NCBI RefSeq assembly: GCF_022213955.1
Contig: NZ_JAKNTW010000002.1
Location: 1-64,000, forward strand
Origin: Dolomitihabitans soli
Lineage (GTDB): Bacteria > Actinomycetota > Actinomycetes > Streptosporangiales > Streptosporangiaceae
Length of the DNA stretch: 64,000 bases
Direction of reading: 5' to 3'
This document shows, piece after piece, positions 14,205 through 22,394 of the stretch. The notes below the pieces were generated by a model that did not search any database, was not told the origin of the DNA, and worked only from the letters and a program-made list of their open reading frames with translations. The translations under genes and the position numbers were made by a program. Numbering within the stretch: the stretch's first letter is position 1; every line of letters begins with the position of its first letter.

Positions 14205-15485
14205 TCAGGGGCCCTGGTGGCGGCGGGCTCGGGTGAGGCCGCCGGGCAGGAAGTAGACGACCAGGATGAACAGGACTCCCAGCACGAAAAGCGGCTCGGA
14301 CAGCGGAGCCTTGAGTACGGCGGGCAGCCCGGCCACCGCGTCGGAGGTGCCCAGGGCGGAGAGGCGGTGGTCCAGGTAGGTGTAGGCGATGCCGCCGATC
14401 ATGGCTCCCCAGCGGCTGCCCGCGCCGCCGATGACGACCATGACGAGGAAGGCGAGGGTGAAGTTCGACGTGGTGATCTGCGGGCTGGAGCCGCCCACCA
14501 GGAAGAGGTGGACGACGCCGCCGAGGGTGGCGAGGAAGGAGGCAAGGGCGAAGGAGAGCAGGCGGAAGCGGTAGGAGGGCAGGCCGAGGACCGAGACACG
14601 ACGCTCGTTCTCGCGGATCGCCTGCCAGACGCGGCCGGGTTCCGACTCGACGGCCCAGGCGACGACGGCGACCACCACGATGAGGTAGGCGAGGGCCAGC
14701 CAGTAGAGGTTGGCCGTGTTGAGAACGCCGGTGAGAAAGCCGGGCAGGGCGGACGGCGCGAGCGACAGGCCCTCCTCGCCGCCGGTCAGGCCGCCGGGGT
14801 CGCTCATCACCAGGATCGACCCGACCTGGGCGGTGGCCAGGGTCACCATCGCGAAGGCGATGCCGCTCACCCGCAGCGCCAGTGCGCCGAACACGACCGG
14901 CACGACGAGTCCCACCACCACGGCGAGCCCGAGGGCCGCGGCCAGGGACAGGCCCGCCTTGGTCACGGCGATGTTGACCGTGTAGCTGCCGAGGGCGACA
15001 TAGAGGGCGTGCCCGAAGGAGAGCAGCCCGGTACGGCCGAACAGCAGATCGTAGGTGACCGCCAGCCCGGCGAAGACGAGGCAGATCGCCAGCAGTTGCA
15101 TCGATCCCGGACTGTTGACCGGCCCCGGGAGCAACGCGGGCAGATCCAGCGTGGAGAACGGCAGTACGGCGAGCACCACGAACACGATCACCGGTACGGC
15201 ACGCCGTACACTCCAAGCCGACCTCCCGCCCAGCGCCCACCACGCCACGGGTGCACCGCCCTTCGCCTCCGGACGCTCACCAGGCACCCGGTCCTCCCCA
15301 GACCTCCGCGCACGGACCTGCTTCTCGGACCGCCCCCCAAACAGTCGGCCCTCCCCAGACCCTCCCGTACTCACCTGCTTCTCGGACCGCCCTCCAAGCA
15401 GTTGGTCCTCCTCAGGATCCGGCCGGGACACGGGTTCGGTGCTCTGCCCGGAGGTGTGGTCATCCTGGGGGCGTTGCGGAGTCAT
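14205..15485 (-). CDS. livM: Branched-chain amino-acid-type ABC permease (LivM) with repeat-containing N-terminal tail
   Basis: The 426-residue protein has the LivM fold: about eight to nine transmembrane helices from near residue 90 (VPVIVFVVLAVLPFSTLDLP onward), LLFGRTGLLSFGHALYVALG, and the coupling-helix region RENERRVSVLGLPSYRFRLL. The first 85 residues are an unusual hydrophilic extension with the motif LLGGRSEKQV / LFGGRSEKQV repeated, encoded by a ~57-bp DNA repeat. The ATG at 15485 overlaps the livH stop by 4 bp (ATGA), which supports this start; a later start would remove the tail. It pairs with LivH to form the membrane channel for amino acids, urea or aromatic acids; the substrate is not evident. 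Confidence 0.88.
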   Translation of the reverse strand: MTPQRPQDDHTSGQSTEPVSRPDPEEDQLLGGRSEKQVSTGGSGEGRLFGGRSEKQVRARRSGEDRVPGERPEAKGGAPVAWWALGGRSAWSVRRAVPVIVFVVLAVLPFSTLDLPALLPGPVNSPGSMQLLAICLVFAGLAVTYDLLFGRTGLLSFGHALYVALGSYTVNIAVTKAGLSLAAALGLAVVVGLVVPVVFGALALRVSGIAFAMVTLATAQVGSILVMSDPGGLTGGEEGLSLAPSALPGFLTGVLNTANLYWLALAYLIVVVAVVAWAVESEPGRVWQAIRENERRVSVLGLPSYRFRLLSFALASFLATLGGVVHLFLVGGSSPQITTSNFTLAFLVMVVIGGAGSRWGAMIGGIAYTYLDHRLSALGTSDAVAGLPAVLKAPLSEPLFVLGVLFILVVYFLPGGLTRARRHQGP

Positions 15486-16342
15486 GCGGTCCTCCCCGCG
15501 AGGCCGCCGGGGCGGGCGAGGAGGACGACGGCGAGCAGGAGCACGACCGACGCCTCCCCGACGCCGGCGGCGGCGTAGTAGCCGGCGAATTGTTGTACGA
15601 GGCCGACCAGGACGGCCGCGACGGCCGAGCCGGTCACCGAGCCCATGCCGCCGATGACGACGACGATGAAGGCGAAGATGAGCATCGAGGTGCCCTGCCC
15701 GGGGGAGACGTTGCCGAAGTAGACGCCGGCCAGGGCGCCGGCGAGCGCGGCGGCGGCGCCGCCGATGGCGAAGACGACGGTGAAGGCGGTGCGGACGTTG
15801 ATGCCGAGGGCGGTGACCATCGTGCGGTTCTCGACGCCGGCGCGGACGATGAGCCCGAAGCGGGTGCGGTGCAGGAAGAGCTGGAGGGCGGCCAGGACGA
15901 TCACGGCTGCGCCGATGAGCAGGAAACGGTCGTTGGGCACGATGGCGCCCAGGACGCGGGTGGTCTCGCCCGTCCAGGCCGGCTTGGGGAAGATGACCGG
16001 GTCGGCGCCGAAGGTGGCCTGGAGCAGCGCGACGCCCGCGAGGCTGAGGCCGACCGTCACCAGGACCTGTTCGATGGTCCTGGTGTACAGGGGGCGGATG
16101 AGGACCACCTCGACCAGTACGGCGACGGCCGTGCCCGCGGCGACTCCGAAGACGACGGCGAGGACGAAAGGCATGTGCGCGGAGGCCCACCAGGTGCCGT
16201 AGGCGCCGACTGCCAGGAAGAGGCCGTGCGCGAAGTTGAGCACGTCGGCCAGGCCGAAGATCAGGGAGAGGCCCGACGCGATGAGGAAGTACAGCGCGCC
16301 CAGCCCGAGCCCGGTGAGCGTCAACAGGACGACGTCGCTCAC
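15482..16342 (-). CDS. livH: Branched-chain amino-acid-type ABC permease (LivH)
   Basis: The 286-residue protein has about eight transmembrane helices and the typical start GLGLGALYFLIASGLSLIFG, then ADVLNFAHGLFLAVGAYG, and the cytoplasmic loop FGLIVRAGVENRTMVTALGI. The GTG start at 16342 has GGGAGG upstream; longer frames run into the tandem repeats and are not credible. It overlaps livM by 4 bp. A 465-bp repeat block separates it from livF, the gene before it in the operon, so coupling to livF may be weakened. Confidence 0.9.
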   Translation of the reverse strand: MSDVVLLTLTGLGLGALYFLIASGLSLIFGLADVLNFAHGLFLAVGAYGTWWASAHMPFVLAVVFGVAAGTAVAVLVEVVLIRPLYTRTIEQVLVTVGLSLAGVALLQATFGADPVIFPKPAWTGETTRVLGAIVPNDRFLLIGAAVIVLAALQLFLHRTRFGLIVRAGVENRTMVTALGINVRTAFTVVFAIGGAAAALAGALAGVYFGNVSPGQGTSMLIFAFIVVVIGGMGSVTGSAVAAVLVGLVQQFAGYYAAAGVGEASVVLLLAVVLLARPGGLAGRTA

Positions 16343-16439
16343 GACACCTCCCGAAGGGCAGGCGACGCGCCCAACCCCAATCCAGAAACCGCCGACAGGA
16401 CGACGACACTCACGACCCTCGGCAGGCGGCGGGTGCAGG

Positions 16440-16820
16440 CAGGATCCCCGAACAGAGCGGCAACAACGCCCACAACACCACCAGACGCCAAACAAGCAAC
16501 GAAGGTCATGAAACCCCCCAGCAGATCGCGCGTGGACGCAGAGTCCCCGAACAGAACGGCAACAACGTCACCAGACGCCGAGCGAGCGACGAAGATCGCG
16601 AAACCCCCAGCAGATCGCGCATGAACGAAGCCGCGACAACACCGAACGCCACCCAAGCGACGAAGGTCATGAGACCCCCAGCAGATCGCGCGTGAACGAA
16701 GCCGCAATAACGCCGAACGCCAGCCAAGCGACAAAGGTCATGAGACCCCAGCAGATCATGCGTGAACGAAGCGGCGACAACGCCGAACGCCACCCAGGCG
16801 ACAAAGGTCATGAGACGCCC
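16440..16820. repeat. ~70-bp tandem repeats seeded from the 3' end of livF
   Basis: The motif CCCAGCAGATCGCGCGTGAA recurs with AGCAG starting at 16520, 16609, 16680, 16750 and, inside the end of livF, 16821 (spacings 89, 71, 70, 71). Units also share GCCGCGACAACGCCGAACGC and GCGACAAAGGTCATGAGAC. The right-most unit is the coding end of livF (Asp-Leu-Leu-Gly-Val-Ser-stop), so the array looks like repeated duplication of the gene's tail. More decayed traces extend left to about 16440. The array occupies the livF-livH gap. Confidence 0.85.
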
Positions 16821-17503
16821 AGCAGGTCGCGGGTGAGGGCGGGGTCGCCGAGGAGGGCGGCGGCGGTGCCGGTGTGGACGACGGCGCCCTGTTCGAGGAC
16901 GACCACGTGGGAGGCGATGCGGCGGACGAGGCCGAGGTTCTGCTCGACGAGCAGGATCGGGACCTCGGTGGCGGCGCGTTCCAGGACCGCGGCCACCTCG
17001 GTGACGATTCTGGGCGCGAGTCCTTTGGTGGGCTCGTCCACCAGGAGCATCCGGTTGTCGTTGAGCAGGGCGCGGCCGATCGCGACCATCTGCTGCTGGC
17101 CGCCCGACAGGGTGCCGGCGCGCTGGGCGGCGCGGCGCTTCAGCTCCGGGAACATCTCGTGGACCAGGTCGTAGCGGTGCGGGCCGGGGCCGCGTTCGGC
17201 GAGGCGGAGGTTCTCCGCGACGGTGAGGCCGGCGAAGACGTCGCGGTCCTCGGGGGCGTAGCCCAGGCCCAGCCGTACGATCGTGTGGGTGGGGAGGGCG
17301 GTGATGTCGTCGTCCGCGAGCCGGATGGAACCGGTTTTGGGGACGATGCCGAGGATCGCCTTCAGGGTGGTGGTCTTGCCGGCGCCGTTGCGGCCGAGGA
17401 GCGCGGTGACGCCCTGGCGGGCCACGCTGAAGGTGACGCCCTGCAGGATGTGCGAGCCGGCGATCCGCACGTGCAGGTCCGCGACGTCGAGCAGCGGGGT
17501 CAC
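16808..17503 (-). CDS. livF: Branched-chain amino-acid-type ABC ATPase (LivF)
   Basis: The 231-residue ATPase shows Walker A GRNGAGKTT, the Q-loop region YAPEDRDVFAGLTVAENLRL, signature LSGGQQQ, Walker B MLLVDEPTKGLAP and the H/D region of the LivF type. It starts at GTG 17503, overlapping the livG stop by 4 bp. It would energise the LivHM channel together with LivG at the cytoplasmic face. Its last codons are the source of the tandem repeats that follow. Confidence 0.93.
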   Translation of the reverse strand: MTPLLDVADLHVRIAGSHILQGVTFSVARQGVTALLGRNGAGKTTTLKAILGIVPKTGSIRLADDDITALPTHTIVRLGLGYAPEDRDVFAGLTVAENLRLAERGPGPHRYDLVHEMFPELKRRAAQRAGTLSGGQQQMVAIGRALLNDNRMLLVDEPTKGLAPRIVTEVAAVLERAATEVPILLVEQNLGLVRRIASHVVVLEQGAVVHTGTAAALLGDPALTRDLLGVS

Positions 17504-18249
17504 AGCGGCTCCCCCAGGTAGGCGTCCTGGACGGTCGGGTCGGCCATCACCTTCGCCGGCGTGTCGAGGGCGAGCAGGCTGCCGTGGTGCATGACGGCGA
17601 CCCGGTCGGCGAGGCCGAGGAGGACGTCCATGTGGTGCTCGACCATGAGCACGGTGCGGCCCTGTTCGCGGTGCACGGAGCGGATGACGTCGGTGAGCGC
17701 GGGCACGTCGGCGGTCCCCACGCCGGCCATCGGCTCGTCGAGGAGGATGAGGCGGGGGTCGGTGGCGAGCAGGATGGCGATCTCCAGTTTGCGCTTGTCG
17801 CCGTGGGAGAGGGAGCCGGCCGTCCGGGCGGAACGGTCCGCGAGGCCGACGCGTTCCAGGGCGTCGGCGGCGGCGGAGGCGGCCACCCGGTCGGCGTCGG
17901 CTCGCCGCCACAGCCGGAGGCAGCTGCCCCGGTGGGCCGCGGCGGCCAGCCGTACGTTCTCCCGGGCGGTGAGGGCCGGGAAGACGCTTGAGGACTGGAA
18001 GGTACGGCCGAGGCCGCGGCGGGCCCTGCGGTGGGGCGGGGCGTGCGTGATGTCGGCCCCGTCGAGCTCGATCGTGCCCGAGGTGGGGCGGACCAGGCCG
18101 GAGACGAGGTTGAACAGCGAGGTCTTCCCCGCGCCGTTGGGGCCGATCACGGCGACGAACTCCCCTTCCGCGACGTCGAACCCGACGTCGGTCACGATCT
18201 GGGCGCCGCCGACCGCCCAGCCGAGTCCCCGTACCCGCAGGACGGTCAC
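17500..18249 (-). CDS. livG: Branched-chain amino-acid-type ABC ATPase (LivG)
   Basis: The 249-residue ATPase has Walker A GPNGAGKTS, RRGLGRTFQSSSVFPALTAR (Q-loop), signature LSHGDKRKLEI in the LivG style, Walker B LILLDEPMAGVG and the switch His in MVEHHMDVL. The C-terminal ADPTVQDAYLGEPL is characteristic of LivG. The start is GTG 18249, overlapping the stop of the binding-protein gene by 4 bp. It works with LivF as the ATPase pair. Confidence 0.93.
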   Translation of the reverse strand: MTVLRVRGLGWAVGGAQIVTDVGFDVAEGEFVAVIGPNGAGKTSLFNLVSGLVRPTSGTIELDGADITHAPPHRRARRGLGRTFQSSSVFPALTARENVRLAAAAHRGSCLRLWRRADADRVAASAAADALERVGLADRSARTAGSLSHGDKRKLEIAILLATDPRLILLDEPMAGVGTADVPALTDVIRSVHREQGRTVLMVEHHMDVLLGLADRVAVMHHGSLLALDTPAKVMADPTVQDAYLGEPL

Positions 18250-19463
18250 TTCTGTACGACCGGCGGGGTGACGGCGGTGGCTTCGAGCTTCTTGACCAGT
18301 TTGGCCTTCGGGGTGGCGCCGCCGGTCAGTTTGGCCTGGAACATCGGCTGGAGCAGCGCGTGGTCCTCGGCGCGGACGGTGAGGGAGCCCTTGACCCCGT
18401 CGAAGGTCCAGCCTTCGAGGGCCTTGACCATGGCGTCCGGGTCGTCGCCCTGCTCCGCGGCGTGCGCGATCATCTGTGCGCCGGTGAAGCCGTCCACGGT
18501 GAACAGGTCGACGGTGCCGCCGGCCTTGGTGACCTTCTCGGTCATGATCTTCTCCAGCTCGGTGCCGCCCGCGCCCGCGAAGTAGTGGGACAGGAAGTTG
18601 ACCTTGCCCGCGACGCGGCCGTAGGCGGGCCAGGTGGCGGCGATGTCGAGGCCGGTGACGACGGTGGTGGCGTCGAAGACGCCCTGCTGGCCGAGCGCGG
18701 TCCACATGCTCTGCGCGGTGGTGCCCGCCCAGGCGACGAACAGCAGGTCGGCTTCGGACGCCTTGGCCTGGGTGGCGAACGGGGTGAAGTCGGTGGCGCT
18801 CGCGGGCACCAGGAGTTGCTCGATCCGCGCGCCGGCCGCGCCGAGCACGGCGTTCACCCCGGCCACGTTGGCCTGGCCGAAGGCGCTGTCCTGGGCGAAG
18901 ACGACGACGTTCTTGTCTCGGACGTCGCCGATGAACGCGGCGGCGGTGCTGATGTCCTGGGAGGTCTGCCTGCCCGAGCGGAAGGTGTACTTGCCCGCGC
19001 CGGTGACGGCGTCGGTGGCGGCCGGGCCCGAGACGAACAGCACCTTGTTCTGCTCGGCGATCGGCGCGACCTGCGTGGCCACCCCGGACGACGCCGAGCC
19101 GGCGAGGATCTTGTAGCCCTTGCCGATCAGGTCCTTCGCCGCGGAGACGGCCTTGGCGGGGTCTCCGCCGTCGTCCACCTCGGTGACCTCGACCACCCGG
19201 TCGCCGATCTTGCCGGTGCCGTCGGTGACGTGGTCGAGGCCGGCGTTGAAGCCTTCCAGGTAGAGCTTGCCGTAGGTCGCCAGCGGGCCCGACTTGGAGT
19301 AGACGAGCCCTACCTTGATCGGGCTGGTGTCCTTCGCGGGGCTCTTGTCGGCGTTGCCGCCGGGGTCCGGGGCGCCGGGGCTGCCGCATGCCGCGGCCAA
19401 GAGCAGCGCGGCGGCTGCGGCCAGGACCGCGGACGTACGGCTCGCGTGACTCTTTCGACCCAT
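18246..19463 (-). CDS. Leu/Ile/Val-type periplasmic-binding lipoprotein of the Liv importer
   Basis: The 405-residue protein has a lipoprotein signal with lipobox LLAAAC (Cys near residue 26), then the type-I binding fold: IKVGLVYSKSGPLATYGK, GDRVVEVTEVDDGGDPAKAV, and ILAGSASSGVATQVAPIAEQ. It captures the substrate outside the membrane for LivHMGF. The substrate cannot be told from sequence; members of this family bind branched-chain amino acids, urea, amides or aromatic acids. It is first in a five-gene operon. The ATG at 19463 is followed directly by the signal peptide. The gap 19464-19612 carries the promoter region but no motif I can name. Confidence 0.88.
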   Translation of the reverse strand: MGRKSHASRTSAVLAAAAALLLAAACGSPGAPDPGGNADKSPAKDTSPIKVGLVYSKSGPLATYGKLYLEGFNAGLDHVTDGTGKIGDRVVEVTEVDDGGDPAKAVSAAKDLIGKGYKILAGSASSGVATQVAPIAEQNKVLFVSGPAATDAVTGAGKYTFRSGRQTSQDISTAAAFIGDVRDKNVVVFAQDSAFGQANVAGVNAVLGAAGARIEQLLVPASATDFTPFATQAKASEADLLFVAWAGTTAQSMWTALGQQGVFDATTVVTGLDIAATWPAYGRVAGKVNFLSHYFAGAGGTELEKIMTEKVTKAGGTVDLFTVDGFTGAQMIAHAAEQGDDPDAMVKALEGWTFDGVKGSLTVRAEDHALLQPMFQAKLTGGATPKAKLVKKLEATAVTPPVVQK

Positions 19464-19612
19464 GGTCAGCTCTTTTCTCAGTCAAGTCGGTGTGTCTGGT
19501 GCACACGGAACATTCAGCGGTGCGTCCGGCCATGTTGGCCGAAACGCTAGGAGATCACCAACAGCGATTCCATGTGTGCGGGTCCCACACCCGGGGCTGG
19601 GGACAGGTGGAT

Positions 19613-21100
19613 TCAGGGGGTGTACTCGATCGTGAGCGTGGCGGAGGTCCCGCCGGCGACGAAGACGTAGGCCGTCGAGGTGTGGGCCTGCTCGAAGCGG
19701 AGCCTCAGCTGGGTGGCGCCCGACCTGTTCAGGGCCGCCACGGGGAGGTCGGCCGTGACGGTCGTGGTGAACCTGGGCAGTTCGGCGGCGGCCGGGAGCG
19801 TCGGGGCGGCGGCCCAGTCGCCCGTCTCGATCCCGCAGCCGCCGAAGCAGCCGTTCCGCACGTCCACGAGGAGCCGGTTGGCCGCCCACGGGTCGCCGCT
19901 CACGCTCTTGCGGGTGACGGTCAGCCGGGCGCGGGTGACGGTGACGCCCGCCGGGATCGCGGCGGTGTCGAAGGACAGGACGGTCCGGTTGTGCTTCCCG
20001 TCGGTGCCCCTGCCCACCGCCAGTCCGAGGGTCTCCAGCGTGCCCACGACGGCCCCGGAGCCGTCCGCGGCGGCCTTGACGTAGCCGTCCCGCGCGGCGT
20101 CGTTGACGAGGGTGACCGTCGCCGGGCCGGAGGGTCCGCCTTCGAGGCCCCAGAAGGCGGCCATGTGCCGGGCCGCGCAGATGTTCGCGTCCACGATGTA
20201 CGCGTTGCCCGCCGTACCGCAGTCGCCCGGGTCGATGGCCTGGGCGTGGCCCATGCCGGTGATCTCGAAGCTCTCCACCACGGGACGGCCGGCGGGGTCG
20301 CGGTAGACCTTGTGCGGATAGCCGGCCACGGTGTCGGCGACGTCGGCGGTCTGGTCGGCGCGGTGGGCGTCGGTCCACTGGTCGACCAGCTCGCGGGTGT
20401 TCGCCGGGTTGACGGTGCCGTCGCCGGTGCCGTGCCATACCGACAGCACCGGCCAGGAGGTGCGCGTGCCGCCGGCCGGCGAGGCCGCCCTGACCTTGTC
20501 CCCCCACTGCGCCGGGGTCCGGTTCACGCCCGGGTTCATGCAGGTCCACTCGCTGGTCTCGGGCGCGCACCGGTACGGCAGGCCGGCCGCGATCCCCCCG
20601 CCGGCGACGAGGTCGGGGTAGACGGCCATCAGGGCGGCGGCCATTCCACCGCCCGCGGACAGGCCGGTGACGTAGACGCGGGCGGGGTCGATCCCGTTGT
20701 CGGCGCCCATTCTGGCGATCATCTGCTTGATCGACAGGGCTTCACCCTGGTCCCGGGTCGTGTGCTCGGTCTTGAACCAGTTGAAGCACTTGAGCGGGTT
20801 GCCGGTGGTGGTCTGCTGCGGGAGGAGCAGGGCGAAGCCGATCTGGTCGGCGAGCCGGGTCCAGCCGGTGTTCTGGCCGAAGGTGGTGGCGTCCTGGCTG
20901 CAGCCGTGCAGCGCGACCACCAGGGGGCGTCCGGCGGGGAGGCCGTCGGGCACGTAACGGAGCATCTGCAGGCGACCGGGGTTGGAGCCGAACCCGGTGA
21001 CCTCTTCGATCGCGGCGGCTTGGGCGGGGTGCACACCGGCGACGGCCAGGAGCACGGCGAGAATGACGGCTAAACGGCTCACGGGAAACTCCTGGTTCAC
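19613..21100 (-). CDS. Secreted PHB-depolymerase-type esterase with C-terminal DNRLRE-like beta domain
   Basis: The 495-residue protein has a Sec signal peptide (LAVILAVLLAVAGVHPAQA). Its catalytic domain belongs to the esterase/PHB-depolymerase family: oxyanion motif VVALHGCSQDATTFGQNTGW, lipase box GLSAGGGMA near residue 158, an Asp in WHGTGDGTVNP, and a His in ITGMGHAQAID. After about residue 340 comes a beta-sandwich part with RTVLSFDTAAIPAGVTVTRA, resembling DNRLRE-type domains, which may bind polymer or cell wall. Likely substrates are short-chain polyhydroxyalkanoate or acetyl/feruloyl esters of polysaccharide; the nearby galactan genes favour plant-polymer use (inference). It is 23 bp before the next esterase gene's stop but has its own start. 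Confidence 0.83.
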   Translation of the reverse strand: MNQEFPVSRLAVILAVLLAVAGVHPAQAAAIEEVTGFGSNPGRLQMLRYVPDGLPAGRPLVVALHGCSQDATTFGQNTGWTRLADQIGFALLLPQQTTTGNPLKCFNWFKTEHTTRDQGEALSIKQMIARMGADNGIDPARVYVTGLSAGGGMAAALMAVYPDLVAGGGIAAGLPYRCAPETSEWTCMNPGVNRTPAQWGDKVRAASPAGGTRTSWPVLSVWHGTGDGTVNPANTRELVDQWTDAHRADQTADVADTVAGYPHKVYRDPAGRPVVESFEITGMGHAQAIDPGDCGTAGNAYIVDANICAARHMAAFWGLEGGPSGPATVTLVNDAARDGYVKAAADGSGAVVGTLETLGLAVGRGTDGKHNRTVLSFDTAAIPAGVTVTRARLTVTRKSVSGDPWAANRLLVDVRNGCFGGCGIETGDWAAAPTLPAAAELPRFTTTVTADLPVAALNRSGATQLRLRFEQAHTSTAYVFVAGGTSATLTIEYTP

Positions 21101-21123
21101 AGGCCCGGCATTTGCCCGTCACG

Positions 21124-22317
21124 TTACGTGCGGCCGTCGTCGCGGGATATGTGCTGATCCACAGTTTGGCCCTCCGGCGGAGTATGGGTCACCCACTCCT
21201 CCAGTTCCGCGAAGGCCGCGCGGTAGGCCGGCAGCATCGGCGTCAGGCGGCCGGGGAAGGCGTCGCAGAAACCGTCGACGTGGTTGCCGCCCTCGATCCG
21301 GTGCAGCCGGTGCGACGACCCGCGACCCGCCCGCTCGACCAGGGCGGCGTAGGCGTCGGCGTGCAGCGTGATCGGCAGCAGCGCGTCGAGCGTCCCGTGC
21401 AGGGAGATCAGCGGGCGGCCGATTCTGCCGGTGAGCGCGATCCGCTCGACGGCCTCGCGCACCCGGCCGGGGCGCGAGGTGTAGTCGTAGGCTGCTTCGT
21501 CGCCTTCGTAGGAGGGGTCGACGCTCGCCCGGTAGATCCGCTGGGTCAGGTCCCAGTAGATCCGGTGGTGGGCCTCCCAGAGGAATTCCGAGCCCGCGGG
21601 GAACCCGGCCGCGATCATGGCGGCGTGCGCCTCGGGCGAGCCCGTGTCGCGGTAGGCCGGGTAGTGCCTGAGCGCCGCCGGCAGGTAGGTCAGCAGGTTG
21701 GGCCCCTCGGCCCGCCACAACGGCCCCGCCCAGTCGACGCCCCCGTCGAACAGGTCGGGGTTGTTCTCCAGCTGCCACCTGGTCAGGTAGCCGCCGTTGG
21801 AGACACCCGTCATGAACGTCCGCGCGGGCGGCGAGCCGTAGTACCGCCCCGCCGTCCGCCACGCCGCCTCGGCCAGCTCGGTCGTACGGCGGTGCCACTC
21901 GGCCAGTGCGTCGCCCGGGAGGGTGCCGGCGGTGTGGAACTCCGGGCCGCAATTGCCCTTGTCGGTCGCCGCGAACGCGTAGCCGCGGGCGAGTACCCAG
22001 TCGGAGATCAGGTAGTCGAGGGCGTACTGGCGGCGGACCCCGGGCGCGCCGGTGACCACCAGCCCGCCGTTCCAGGTCACCGGCAGGCGCACCACGAACT
22101 GGGCGTCGTGGTCCCAGCCGTGGTGGGAGTTGAGGCGGGAGGAGGAGGGGAAGCAGCCGTCGATCTGCCAGCCGGGGACGCCCGCGGGGTTGCGGGCGTC
22201 GCTCGCGTGCAGCCCGGCCCAGTCGTCCGGCACGGTCTTCCCCGCCGCGGTGGTCAGGTCGTCGAGGAAGACGGCGGTCTGCAGGTCGGTCCCGGCAACC
22301 GAGGGCAATGTGGTCAC
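21124..22317 (-). CDS. Alpha/beta hydrolase, tannase / 3-hydroxybutyrate-oligomer hydrolase-like
   Basis: The 397-residue protein has the nucleophile elbow TGVSNGGYLTRW near residue 170, an oxyanion-type region VTWNGGLVVTGAPG, an Asp in LHGTLDALLPI and a His in IEGGNHVDGFCDAF. There is no signal peptide. These features fit the branch of alpha/beta hydrolases that includes tannase-like enzymes and 3-hydroxybutyrate oligomer hydrolases. With the PHB-depolymerase-type gene 23 bp downstream in the same direction, an oligomer-cleaving role is attractive: extracellular depolymerisation, then hydrolysis of oligomers inside. That pairing is inference. Confidence 0.7.
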   Translation of the reverse strand: MTTLPSVAGTDLQTAVFLDDLTTAAGKTVPDDWAGLHASDARNPAGVPGWQIDGCFPSSSRLNSHHGWDHDAQFVVRLPVTWNGGLVVTGAPGVRRQYALDYLISDWVLARGYAFAATDKGNCGPEFHTAGTLPGDALAEWHRRTTELAEAAWRTAGRYYGSPPARTFMTGVSNGGYLTRWQLENNPDLFDGGVDWAGPLWRAEGPNLLTYLPAALRHYPAYRDTGSPEAHAAMIAAGFPAGSEFLWEAHHRIYWDLTQRIYRASVDPSYEGDEAAYDYTSRPGRVREAVERIALTGRIGRPLISLHGTLDALLPITLHADAYAALVERAGRGSSHRLHRIEGGNHVDGFCDAFPGRLTPMLPAYRAAFAELEEWVTHTPPEGQTVDQHISRDDGRT

Positions 22318-22352
22318 CGACGTACCCTAGGCACCTTCCCGCCCGGCCTCAA

Positions 22353-22387
22353 CGTGCCTGCCACCCATACGCGGGGTGGCAGGCACG
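22353..22387 (-). terminator. Strong hairpin after the GH53 gene
   Basis: CGTGCCTGCCACCC and GGGTGGCAGGCACG form a perfect 14-bp stem with a 7-nt loop, 8 bp after the galactanase stop. It can act in both directions between the two minus-strand transcription units. No clear U-tract is present. Confidence 0.65.
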
Positions 22388-22394
22388 TGTCGGC

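Noticed and set aside
14145-16624. Long plus-strand frames opposite livM, livH and the repeats
   Set aside because: They are composed of Asp, Gly, Glu and His repeats typical of the antisense of membrane-protein genes; the minus strand has complete transporter motifs.
16343-16820. CRISPR array
   Set aside because: The repeating unit is 70-71 bp with no constant short repeat and variable spacer, and the units are copies of the livF end.
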